Assembly (NCBI RefSeq): GCF_900215245.1
Contig: NZ_LT907842.1
Location: forward strand, 4,464,001 to 4,528,000
DNA: 64,000 bases
Reading direction: 5' to 3'
From: Pseudomonas fluorescens
GTDB taxonomy: Bacteria; Pseudomonadota; Gammaproteobacteria; Pseudomonadales; Pseudomonadaceae
Shown piece by piece: positions 1 through 7,974 of the stretch (its first letter is position 1; every line of letters starts with the position of its first letter). The notes below the pieces were generated by a model, which searched no databases, had not been told where the DNA came from, and was given only the letters and a program-made list of their open reading frames with translations. The position numbers and the translations under genes were made by a program.

Positions 1-28
1 AGGGAATTAATCCGTTGAGGGTATTCAT
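1..28 (-). CDS. pslB: Start of probable PslB (partial, runs off the window)
   Basis: An ATG overlaps the pslA stop codon (TGATG) and the frame stays open to the window edge, giving only MNTLNGLIP. In psl operons the gene after pslA encodes a mannose-1-phosphate guanylyltransferase/isomerase, and those enzymes start with a short leader followed by the nucleotide-binding stretch that begins IPV-LSGG. Nine codons cannot prove it; the call rests on the overlap and on gene order. Confidence 0.45.
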
Positions 29-1467
29 CAATAGACTTCCTTGGTGGAGAGGACGGCCGGGATCGTCATGAAGACGATGTACAAGTCAAACCACACCGAC
101 CACTTGGAGATGTACTCCAGGTCGTACTCGACACGTTTCTGGATCTTGATCAGGGTATCGGTTTCACCCCGGTAGCCGTTGATCTGCGCCCAGCCGGTGA
201 TGCCCGGCTTGACCCGATGCCGCGAACTGTACTCGCTCACCGCGACTTCGAACGGAATACCGGCGGCCTTGGTCGCAGTGGCGTGGGGGCGCGGGCCGAC
301 CATGGACATATTGCCCAGCAGCACATTGAATAACTGCGGCAGCTCGTCAATGCTGGTCTTGCGAATGATGCGGCCCACACGGGTGATGCGCGGGTCTTGG
401 CGAGTGGTCTGTTGCTCGGCGGTGAAGTCGCTCTGGTCGGTGAACATCGAGCGGAATTTGAACACGCGAATCTCGTTGTCGTTGTAGCCGAAGCGGTTCT
501 GGCGAAACAGCACCGGGCCTTTGGAGTCGAGCTTGATGGCGATTGCCGTCAGCACCATCACTGGCGACAGCGCCACCAAGGCAATGCTGGCCAGCAGCAA
601 ATCTTCACAGCGCTTGATGAATGGCGACCAACCGCGCAGCGGCAACTGCGAGGTGTTGAACATCAAAATGCCGCCCACGTCGGTGATGCGGCTGTGGCCA
701 TAGCGCAAGGCCGCCATGTCGGGCACCAGCATCACGTTCACCGACATCTGGCGCAGGCGATTGACCAGCCCGTGGATGCGTTGCTCGGCGGCCCACGGCA
801 AGCAGATCATCACTTGGTTGACCTGTTCGGCACGGATCAGCTTTTCCAGGTCACGGGTATTGCCCAGTAAGGGCAGACGACTCAATTCCTTGGGAATGCG
901 CTCGGTGCGGTCATCGATAAAACCGATCAGGCCGGAACGGATATCGCCGTTGCGTTGCAGGTGGTCGGCGACGTGCACGGCGGTGTCGGTGAAGCCCAAA
1001 ATCACCGTACGTTGCAGGTATTTGCCTTTGCGCATCAGGTTGCGATACAGGCGCAGCATCACCAGGCGCTCAAGGCAGAACAGCCCGAGGCTGGCGAAGT
1101 ACCACGCCACCAGGTTGCGCGGCGTCAATTGCGGGAAAAACTGCAGGATCTGGTACATGAACAGCAAGATGCAGAACGCCGAGGACCAGGCCACGATGCT
1201 GGTCCGCAGGCGCAGACGATTGCTGAACAACTCCTCTGAATAGATCCCCAGTGCATGGAAAAGAATCACGCTCAGCACTGCAAAAAACAGCAGCAGGCCG
1301 AGGAAGTGCGCACGCAACTGAGGGGCCATTGTGTCGAGGAAAAATACCAGGACCAGCGGTGGCAAGATAGCAGTCAGGCCGTGTACCAATTTGACGAAAA
1401 CCACAAAAAATTCAACAAAACCCGCACGGGTCAGAAACAGGCTTACGACTGACGACTTTTCTCGCAT
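28..1467 (-). CDS. pslA: PslA-like undecaprenyl-phosphate sugar phosphotransferase
   Basis: Polyisoprenyl-phosphate hexose-1-phosphate transferase of the WcaJ/PslA type, which starts exopolysaccharide repeat synthesis by moving a sugar phosphate onto undecaprenyl phosphate at the inner membrane. The N-terminal third holds several hydrophobic segments, the middle a CoA-binding-like nucleotide fold (GFIDDRT region), and the C-terminal ~190 residues the catalytic bacterial sugar transferase domain with DELPQL and SMVGPRP motifs. An upstream in-frame start at 1521 exists, but GAGGGA sits 7 nt before the ATG at 1467. That start gives 479 residues, close to P. aeruginosa PslA as I remember it. It overlaps the next gene by one base, as expected for an operon. 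The pslA name is inferred from length, motifs and the pslB-like start that follows. Confidence 0.85.
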   Translation of the reverse strand: MREKSSVVSLFLTRAGFVEFFVVFVKLVHGLTAILPPLVLVFFLDTMAPQLRAHFLGLLLFFAVLSVILFHALGIYSEELFSNRLRLRTSIVAWSSAFCILLFMYQILQFFPQLTPRNLVAWYFASLGLFCLERLVMLRLYRNLMRKGKYLQRTVILGFTDTAVHVADHLQRNGDIRSGLIGFIDDRTERIPKELSRLPLLGNTRDLEKLIRAEQVNQVMICLPWAAEQRIHGLVNRLRQMSVNVMLVPDMAALRYGHSRITDVGGILMFNTSQLPLRGWSPFIKRCEDLLLASIALVALSPVMVLTAIAIKLDSKGPVLFRQNRFGYNDNEIRVFKFRSMFTDQSDFTAEQQTTRQDPRITRVGRIIRKTSIDELPQLFNVLLGNMSMVGPRPHATATKAAGIPFEVAVSEYSSRHRVKPGITGWAQINGYRGETDTLIKIQKRVEYDLEYISKWSVWFDLYIVFMTIPAVLSTKEVY

Positions 1468-2210
1468 AAAAACATCCCTCATTGCACTCCAGGCTCTCTG
1501 TTTCGCTGCTTTTGAGGGCATGCGAACGATGGCAACGCTGGGTAAAACGCAAGCCTTTCTCTTCCGAAACGAAGGAAATGCGTGGGGGCAGTGGCTAAAG
1601 GAGTTTTCTGGCTATTGGCTTTGTCAGTCAGAGAAAACGCCTTTTTGCTGGCCTTGTCAATAACTTGACTTTTTTTCGGATGGGCTGCCGCAGACACCTT
1701 GTTTAGTCTTCTTATGTGTCATTTTGTTGACTTTCCTTGTCAGTTCACTCGTTATTTGGGTGTGATTTTGAGTGTAGAAACAAATGTGAGAATTTTCCTG
1801 CCGGGCAGTAAAACCTTTTTTGGATGGAGGTAGGAAAGAGGGACAGGGAGGGTTTTGAAAGGCGCGCCAAGTGCCCTGAAATGGGCGTTATAGCCGGGAT
1901 GGGCGGCGTTGCAAACGCACGCGTAAAATTCGTGAAACTGGCTGTAAAGTGGCCCAAAAAGCCGTGCAGCCGGCCTGGGCGTCGCGCTGAATCTGTCACT
2001 TCTGAGCGCTGGTGCCGACCAGGGGATTTTTATTCAAAAGTCTCAGCGCAATTTTTTGTTTGTATCCGTTTGACTACTTTACCGGTCGCGCGCTCGGACG
2101 GTTGACGTGGAAGAAATGATCGATTTCGCGCATTCAGCCTTTTCTTCGTGCGCTACCGCGGCGCCAGGTCCGATTAACGGGCCGGGCGCTGATGAGAGGG
2201 GGCGGGCAAA
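1468..2210. other. Long non-coding stretch upstream of pslA
   Basis: About 740 bases without a convincing gene. The part nearest pslA (about 1650-1830) is AT-richer than the surroundings and carries TTGACA-like hexamers on the minus strand, so it probably holds the psl promoter and a long leader. A 21-codon minus-strand frame (1657-1722) exists but has no well-placed ribosome site. A weak hairpin, GTCAA/TTGAC followed by seven T on the plus strand, lies at about 1656-1677. The rest (1840-2210) shows nothing I can name. Confidence 0.5.
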
Positions 2211-2891
2211 TCAGCGCAGCCGTGCAGCGGCGCGTGCCACCACCTCGGCACGCACCCGACGCGACTCCGCCGTGCGCTGGTTGGCGTCCTCCAGTACGTG
2301 CTTGGGGGCGGTCTGCGGGCTGCCCGCGTCGAAGGGCGGCGCCGGTGCGTATTCGATCTGTAGTTGCACGCGTTGCGCGACGTCCTCGCTGTACAACTCG
2401 GCGGCCAGGGTCAGGGCGAAGTCGATCCCGGCGGTGATGCCACCCCCGGTAAACAGGTTGCCGTCACGCACCACCCGCGCCTGCACCGCAATCGCGCCGA
2501 GCGGGGCGAGCAGGTCGTGGTAAGCCCAATGCGTGGTGGCCTTGCGGCCGCGCAGCAAACCCGCCGCGCCGAGTACCAGCGAACCGGTGCATACCGATGT
2601 TACGTAGCGCGCGGTCTGTGCCTGGTCCTTGAGGAAATCCAGGGTGTGCGGGTCCTCCATCAACGCGCCGACACCGGCTCCGCCGGGCACGCAAATCACA
2701 TCCAGGCGCGGGCAATCGGCATAGGTCATGGTCGGGGTGAACACCAGCCCGGTGCTGGACGTGACCGGCGCCAAGTCTTTCCACAGCAGGTGCAGCGCCA
2801 CATCCGGCAGTGAGCCCAACACGTCATAGGGGCCGGTGAGGTCCAGTTGCTGGATACCGGGAAACAAGAGAAAACCGATCTGCAGGGTCAT
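2211..2891 (-). CDS. inhA: Isonitrile hydratase (DJ-1/PfpI family)
   Basis: Hydrates isonitriles to N-substituted formamides in the cytoplasm. The 226-residue product matches, as I recall it, the P. putida InhA sequence nearly throughout: the opening IGFLLFP-QLDLTGP, the nucleophile elbow TSVCTGSLVLGAAGL with Cys101, and THWAYH downstream. Cys101 is the residue reported essential in InhA. The start at 2891 has GGAG 8 nt upstream; an in-frame start 13 codons earlier lacks this and would run toward the divergent gene. It is transcribed away from a DJ-1/AraC regulator 94 bp off, which is probably its regulator. Confidence 0.88.
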   Translation of the reverse strand: MTLQIGFLLFPGIQQLDLTGPYDVLGSLPDVALHLLWKDLAPVTSSTGLVFTPTMTYADCPRLDVICVPGGAGVGALMEDPHTLDFLKDQAQTARYVTSVCTGSLVLGAAGLLRGRKATTHWAYHDLLAPLGAIAVQARVVRDGNLFTGGGITAGIDFALTLAAELYSEDVAQRVQLQIEYAPAPPFDAGSPQTAPKHVLEDANQRTAESRRVRAEVVARAAARLR

Positions 2892-2948
2892 GAGTGAAAC
2901 TCCGATTACACGAGAGGTAGACGGCTTCACTCTAGAGGCCTAGGCTTT

Positions 2949-2960
2949 GGCGTATACGCC
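2949..2960. promoter_or_regulatory. Perfect 12-bp palindrome between inhA and its divergent regulator
   Basis: GGCGTATACGCC is its own reverse complement and lies in the 94-bp gap between the two divergent starts, flanked by smaller palindromes (CTCTAGAG, CCTAGG). The position fits an operator for the AraC-type regulator or a shared promoter element; the function is inferred. Confidence 0.4.
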
Positions 2961-2985
2961 ATTAAGCCCACCAATTACGCCAATC

Positions 2986-3954
2986 ATGACTCGAATAATC
3001 CACGTACTCGCGTTTGATAACGCCCAGGTGCTCGACGTAACCGGGCCGCTGCAGGTGTTCGCCTCGACCAACGACCTGGCGCGTCAGCGCGGTTTGCCAT
3101 TGCCCTACGCGGCCTCGGTGATCGCCGCGCAGACAACGCCGGTGATGACCTCCGCTGGCTTGGCGCTGTTGGCCGAGCCTTTGCCGGCGGCCGACACACC
3201 GTGCGATACGCTGGTAATCGCCGGCGGCTGGGGTGTGTACGGTGCCGCCGAAGACGCTGAGTTGGTGGCGTGGGTGAAGCAAAAAGCCCAGCACACCCGG
3301 CGCATGGCCTCGGTATGCACGGGCGCTTTTTTGCTGGCCGCCAGCGGCTTGCTCGATGGCTGTCGGGTGGCCACCCACTGGACCCGCTGTGAAGAACTGG
3401 CGCGCAAGTACCCTTTGCTGACGGTGGAGTCCAACCCGATTTTCATCCAGCAAGGCGCGGTGTGGACCTCTGCCGGTGTAACGGCCGGCATCGACCTGTG
3501 CCTGGCCCTGGTGGAGGAGGACCTTGGTCGGGCCGTCGCCCTGGAAGTCGCGCGGCATCTGGTGGTGTTTCTCAAGCGCCCGGGGGGCCAATCCCAATTC
3601 AGCGCGGCCTTGTCCCTGCAAAAAGGCGACACTCGCTTCGCCGATTTGCACGCCTGGATCGCCGAAAACCTCAGCCTCGATCTGAACATTCCCACACTGG
3701 CTGCCCAGGCGGGCATGAGCGAACGCAGTTTCGTACGCCACTATCGCGCTGAAACCGGGCAAACCCCGGCGCGTGCGGTCGAGTTGATACGCGTCGACGC
3801 CGCGCGCCGACAGTTGGCCGACAGCACCGCCTCGGTCAAGCGCATCGCCGTGCAGTGTGGTTTCGGTTGTGAGGAGACCCTGCGCCGCAGTTTTCTGCGC
3901 GCGCTGGACGTTACGCCCCAGGCCTATCGTGAACGCTTCTGCCAACCGGCCTGA
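2986..3954 (+). CDS. GlxA-type AraC-family regulator with DJ-1/PfpI sensor domain
   Basis: Transcription factor of 322 residues. Residues about 1-190 form a DJ-1/PfpI-like class I glutamine amidotransferase fold, with an elbow ASVCTGAFLLAASGLL that keeps Cys. Residues about 220-318 hold the paired AraC helix-turn-helix motifs (LAAQAGMSERSFVRHY and a second helix pair near VKRIAVQCGFGCEETLRR). The ATG at 2986 fits where the conserved RIIHVLAFD strand begins; the upstream extension is not family-like. Its sensor domain resembles the neighbouring isonitrile hydratase, so it may sense a related nitrogen compound and control inhA, but the ligand cannot be read from sequence. Confidence 0.85.
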   Translation: MTRIIHVLAFDNAQVLDVTGPLQVFASTNDLARQRGLPLPYAASVIAAQTTPVMTSAGLALLAEPLPAADTPCDTLVIAGGWGVYGAAEDAELVAWVKQKAQHTRRMASVCTGAFLLAASGLLDGCRVATHWTRCEELARKYPLLTVESNPIFIQQGAVWTSAGVTAGIDLCLALVEEDLGRAVALEVARHLVVFLKRPGGQSQFSAALSLQKGDTRFADLHAWIAENLSLDLNIPTLAAQAGMSERSFVRHYRAETGQTPARAVELIRVDAARRQLADSTASVKRIAVQCGFGCEETLRRSFLRALDVTPQAYRERFCQPA

Positions 3955-4110
3955 ATCAAACCGTACCGGGTTGAACCCAGGTAATGAGTTATCGCAGCGC
4001 TTTCAGAGCCGGCGCTTTCAGAAGATGAAATGATGTGTTTCGCCCAGTCCTGTCGCTCGTGCCACGCAGGTTGGTGTCGTCAGTTTCAAGCGCGCGGCAG
4101 CACGCTGACG

Positions 4111-5016
4111 TTACGTCCGATCCAGCAATTCGCAAATCGCTGCAAGGGTCGTCAGCGGTGCTTCCTGGGGAATATTGTGACCGACGCCGGGCAAGACTTC
4201 GCGTCGATAAACGCCGGTGAAATGTTCCACATCGTCATCCTCAACCGGGGCTGGGCCCACGCCATCATCGGCGCCGCATAACGAGATGCTCGGCACCGAA
4301 ATGCACGGCTGCAACGCCAGGGCTCGCTCGATGGGCTCCAGCGCCGGGTCGCCGGGGACGTACATGAAACGGTGGCGGTAGGAATGAATCACCACCTCAA
4401 CAAAGTCCGGGTTATCAAACGACGGCGCGCTCTTGTCATACTGGGCCGGTCCTTCGGCCCAGGTCGGCGACCACAGCTGCCACAATAACTGGCAGAGCTC
4501 GCGACGATTGGCGGTCAGACCGTCGACGCCGCGCTGGGTGTGAAAGTAGAACTGATACCACAGCCTATGCTCAGTCTCCGGGGCGCTCGGCGTCGGCGAC
4601 TGGGCGATATCCTGAATGTTGTAGCCATCGCCGGTCACCAACCCGCGCACCCGCTCCGGCCACAGTGCCGCGACGATACAGGCGGCACGCCCACCCCAGT
4701 CATAGCCTGCCAGGGTCGCTCGCGGGATACGCAGCGCATCCATGAAATCCAGCAAGTCCTTGGCCAGCGCCGCCTGTTGGCCCGAACGCATCACCTGTTC
4801 ATCGATAAACCGCGTCGGGCCATAACCGCGCAGGTAGGGCACTAACACCCGGCACCCGCGCGCGGCCAGGGCCGGCGCAATCTCATCGTAGCCGCGTGGG
4901 TCGTAGGGGAAACCATGCAACAGAATAACCGGCTCACCGTCGTCGGGGCCGTGGGTTTCATAGGCCACATCCAGCATGGACGTGCGCACATAAAGCAGTG
5001 GGGCGAGTGGGGTCAT
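4111..5016 (-). CDS. Alpha/beta hydrolase, epoxide hydrolase/dehalogenase-like
   Basis: Soluble alpha/beta-fold hydrolase of 301 residues. HGFPYDPRGYDE near residue 34 supplies the oxyanion-hole region. The nucleophile elbow is GYDWGG with Asp106, the acid type seen in epoxide hydrolases and haloalkane dehalogenases rather than serine esterases. The catalytic His is probably His280 in GVGHNIPQEAP. The region between (FYFHTQRG and after) fits the helical lid. The substrate is unknown. It stands alone, facing away from the upstream regulator, with about 155 bases of non-coding DNA between. Confidence 0.8.
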   Translation of the reverse strand: MTPLAPLLYVRTSMLDVAYETHGPDDGEPVILLHGFPYDPRGYDEIAPALAARGCRVLVPYLRGYGPTRFIDEQVMRSGQQAALAKDLLDFMDALRIPRATLAGYDWGGRAACIVAALWPERVRGLVTGDGYNIQDIAQSPTPSAPETEHRLWYQFYFHTQRGVDGLTANRRELCQLLWQLWSPTWAEGPAQYDKSAPSFDNPDFVEVVIHSYRHRFMYVPGDPALEPIERALALQPCISVPSISLCGADDGVGPAPVEDDDVEHFTGVYRREVLPGVGHNIPQEAPLTTLAAICELLDRT

Positions 5017-5174
5017 GATGCGCTCGAACGAGGTGGCCGAAGGTGCTGGAACTCTAGCCGAAAGCGAATCACGATGGGGGCTGTACTTGTGGGCAATCGC
5101 TTTGCTGGTCTGAAGCGGTAACCAGCAGGCCGGCGATTTTCACCACCGGCCAGGGTTCTCTGGCGGCGCCCCGT

Positions 5175-7001
5175 TCAGGGTTGCCAGACGGTCTTCTCGC
5201 CGCTGAGTTTGCGGTCCAGAAAGGTCGCCGCGCTGATCAGCGCCAGGTGGCTCTGCGCTTGCGGCGTATTGCCCAGGTGCCGGGCCTGGCTGTCGAACTC
5301 CTCGGCGTACAACCCCAGGGGGTTGGCGTAGCGCAGCAGTTGTTCGAACTCCAGGTGGGCTGTTTCGACTTGACCGGCCCGCGCCAGGCATTCGACGTAC
5401 CAGAACGAGCAGGCGGCGAACGCGCCTTCGGTGCCTTGCAAGCCGTCGATCTGGCTGTCGTCGTTGCGGTAGCGATACACCATGCCGTCGCGCACCAGGC
5501 TTTTCTGGATCGCCTCCAATGTCGACAGCCAGCGTGGGTCAGTGGCCGCGACGAAGCGCACCAGCGGCATCAGCAACATCGAGCCATCGAGGGCAGTGCT
5601 GCCGATATGTTGCACAAAGTGCCCGCGTTCTTCGTTCCAGAAGTTGCTCCAGATATCCGCATAAATCGCCTGCCGCGTCTGATCCCAGCGCGCGAACGGG
5701 GCGGGCAGCGAGCGTTTGGAGGCCAGGCGGATTGCGCGGTCCAATGCCACCCAGCACATCAGGCGTGAGTGCAGGAAATGATGCTGCTCGCCGCGCATTT
5801 CCCAGATACCGACATCCTTCTGATTCCAGATTTCGCACACCTGGTCGGCGACTTCCACCGTGTGTTTCCAGCCTTCGTGGGAGATCGCTTCGCCGTATTT
5901 GTTAACCAGGTACACCGCGTCCATCAGCTCGCCGTAGATATCCAGCTGGACCTGGTCGAAGGCCTCGTTGCCGACGCGCACGGGCTTGGCGCCACCATGC
6001 CCGCTGAAGTGATCCAGCTCGGTTTCCGGCAGTTCCTGGCGACCGTCTATGCCGTAGAGGATGTTGATTTTGGTCGGCTGGCCGCAGCAGTCACTGACCC
6101 GGCCTTTGAGCCAGCGCATGTAGCTGTTGGCTTCCTCGGTAAAGCCCAGGCGCATGAATGCGTAGACGGTAAACGAGGCGTCGCGGATCCACGTGTAGCG
6201 GTAGTCCCAGTTGCGTTCGCCACCGGGTGTTTCCGGCAGGCCGAAGGTCGCGGCAGCGATGATGGCGCCATGTTTGCGTGAGGTCAGCAGCTTGAGCGCC
6301 AGGGCCGAGCGGTTGACCATTTCGCGCCAGCGCCCGCGGTAATTCGACTGCGCGATCCAGCTGCGCCAGAACTTCAGGGTGCGCGCCAGGTACAGGTCGG
6401 TACAGTGGTTGGTCACGCGCAGATCGTCCTCACCGCCGAGGACAAATTCCGCGCCTTGCTCCTGGGTCAGGGTAAAGCTGGCGACTGCTGCATCATCGTC
6501 GAGGCTTAACGGGTGGCTGCCGACCAGGCGCAGGCCAGGCTGGCCATCGGCGGTGAACAGCACGCCGCCGTTGTCGGCCACGGCGTGCGTCGCCGCGCGC
6601 GCGTAGTCATGGCGCACGGCGCAGCGCAGATGCATCGTGGCCTTGCCGCTGACAACGCGCACCCGGCGAATCAACAGCGGCAGGTCATCGATTTCTTCGG
6701 TGACCGCCAGCAGGTCGGTGATTTCCACCACCGCTTCATCGCTCAGCCACCGGGTCTGCAGGACGTTGGTGTCGGGCAAATAGATTTGCTCACGGCGGGC
6801 GTTTGGCAGGTCGGGGGTGAGCTGGAAAGCCCCGGCCTCAGGCGTGTCCAGCAGCGAGCAAAAGATCGACGGGCTGTCGAATTCCGGCCAGCAGAAAAAG
6901 TCGATGCTGCCGGTGTCATTGACCAGCGCGGCGCTGCGCATATCACCGATGATGCCGTGGGCATCAATCGCGCTTTGGGGTTCGTTCTTGAAATCAACCA
7001 T
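5175..7001 (-). CDS. Glycoside hydrolase family 15 protein (glucoamylase/trehalase-like)
   Basis: Inverting alpha-glucosidase of about 608 residues without a signal peptide, so cytoplasmic. The N-terminal beta domain opens with IGDMRSAALVNDTGSIDFFCWP, typical of this GH15 branch. The (alpha/alpha)6 barrel carries RNWDYRYTWIRDASFT and WEMRGEQHHFLHSR, where Glu of EMRGE is the likely general acid. A later AEEFD supplies the likely base. Family members cleave glucoamylase, trehalose or dextran substrates; which one applies cannot be decided here. The start overlaps the stop of the upstream SDR gene by 8 bases, so the two are co-translated. GTG at 7007 is an alternative start. Confidence 0.85.
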   Translation of the reverse strand: MVDFKNEPQSAIDAHGIIGDMRSAALVNDTGSIDFFCWPEFDSPSIFCSLLDTPEAGAFQLTPDLPNARREQIYLPDTNVLQTRWLSDEAVVEITDLLAVTEEIDDLPLLIRRVRVVSGKATMHLRCAVRHDYARAATHAVADNGGVLFTADGQPGLRLVGSHPLSLDDDAAVASFTLTQEQGAEFVLGGEDDLRVTNHCTDLYLARTLKFWRSWIAQSNYRGRWREMVNRSALALKLLTSRKHGAIIAAATFGLPETPGGERNWDYRYTWIRDASFTVYAFMRLGFTEEANSYMRWLKGRVSDCCGQPTKINILYGIDGRQELPETELDHFSGHGGAKPVRVGNEAFDQVQLDIYGELMDAVYLVNKYGEAISHEGWKHTVEVADQVCEIWNQKDVGIWEMRGEQHHFLHSRLMCWVALDRAIRLASKRSLPAPFARWDQTRQAIYADIWSNFWNEERGHFVQHIGSTALDGSMLLMPLVRFVAATDPRWLSTLEAIQKSLVRDGMVYRYRNDDSQIDGLQGTEGAFAACSFWYVECLARAGQVETAHLEFEQLLRYANPLGLYAEEFDSQARHLGNTPQAQSHLALISAATFLDRKLSGEKTVWQP

Positions 7002-7794
7002 TGCCACGAAACTCCGGATAAAGGCTCATGCCGCCATCGATGAACAGGGTACTGCCGACCACGTAATCGGAGGCGTCGCTCGCCAGCCAGACCACTGCAT
7101 TGGCGACGTCTTCCACGTCGCCGACCCGGCCATAGGGAATCAGCTTCAACAACGCCTTCAGCGCCGCGCCTTCAGTGGCCGCACGGTTGATCGCCGTACG
7201 AATCGCTCCCGGTGCAATGCCATTGATGCGGATGCGCTGCTCACTGACTTCCTGGGCCAGGGTGCGCATCAGCATCTCGACGCCACCTTTGGAGGCTGCG
7301 TAATTTACGTGCCCGGCCCACGGGATGATTTGGTGCACCGAACTCATATGAATGATCTTGCCGGCTGCGCGCGACACGCCTTCGCGCACACCTTGGCGAT
7401 TGAAGATACGTACGGCGGCGCGGGCGCACAGGAACTGGCCGGTGAGGTTGACGCCGATCACGCTGTTCCAGTCGTCGAGGGTCATGTCGACCAGGTTGGC
7501 GTCTTTTTGCAGGCCGGAGTTGGCGACCAGAATGTCCAGGTGGCCGAAGGTGTCGAGGGTCTGCGCGAACAGGCGTTCCACGTCGGCCTCTTTTGACACA
7601 TCACCACCGATGGCCACCGCTCGACCGCCGTCGGCGTTGATCTGGGCAGCGAGGGCCTCGGCCGGTGCCGCCTGGGAGTTGTAATTGAGCACCACGGCCG
7701 CTCCCGCCTCAGCCAGGGCCTTGGCAGCGCCAGCGCCGATGCCGGAACTGGCGCCGGTGACCAGGGCCACTTGTTGTTGCAATGAAATCTGCAT
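6994..7794 (-). CDS. Short-chain dehydrogenase/reductase, glucose 1-dehydrogenase-like
   Basis: Classical SDR of 266 residues. It shows the NAD(P)-binding TGASSGIG near residue 14, NSG in place of NAG, the catalytic Ser in MSSVHQ, the YAASK active-site pair, and the PGAIRT loop. Glucose 1-dehydrogenases of this family have similar length and pattern. Its overlap with a GH15 glucosidase gene suggests that sugar released by that enzyme is oxidised here, which is inference. A GGTGGG stretch lies just before the ATG. Confidence 0.85.
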   Translation of the reverse strand: MQISLQQQVALVTGASSGIGAGAAKALAEAGAAVVLNYNSQAAPAEALAAQINADGGRAVAIGGDVSKEADVERLFAQTLDTFGHLDILVANSGLQKDANLVDMTLDDWNSVIGVNLTGQFLCARAAVRIFNRQGVREGVSRAAGKIIHMSSVHQIIPWAGHVNYAASKGGVEMLMRTLAQEVSEQRIRINGIAPGAIRTAINRAATEGAALKALLKLIPYGRVGDVEDVANAVVWLASDASDYVVGSTLFIDGGMSLYPEFRGNG

Positions 7795-7974
7795 CGCCCA
7801 CCCACCGTTTTATGAGAGTCCTTTCTGCTGACTGACGGCGCGGCGAGGAAGTTCATCCTCTGTTTTGGCGGTGTGGCGCCGCAGCATGGGCCGCGAGCTG
7901 TTAGTTCTGACAGTAGACGTGCGCTGTCAGCAGGATGAGCCTGACGGCATTTCGCGGCCCATAGGAAAGACGTC

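Noticed and set aside
1479..1697. 72-codon minus-strand frame overlapping the pslA start
   Set aside because: GTG start without ribosome site, overlaps the better pslA leader, no family-like sequence.
2107..2523. 138-codon plus-strand frame opposite the 3' end of inhA
   Set aside because: Ala/Arg/Ser-rich shadow of inhA codons.
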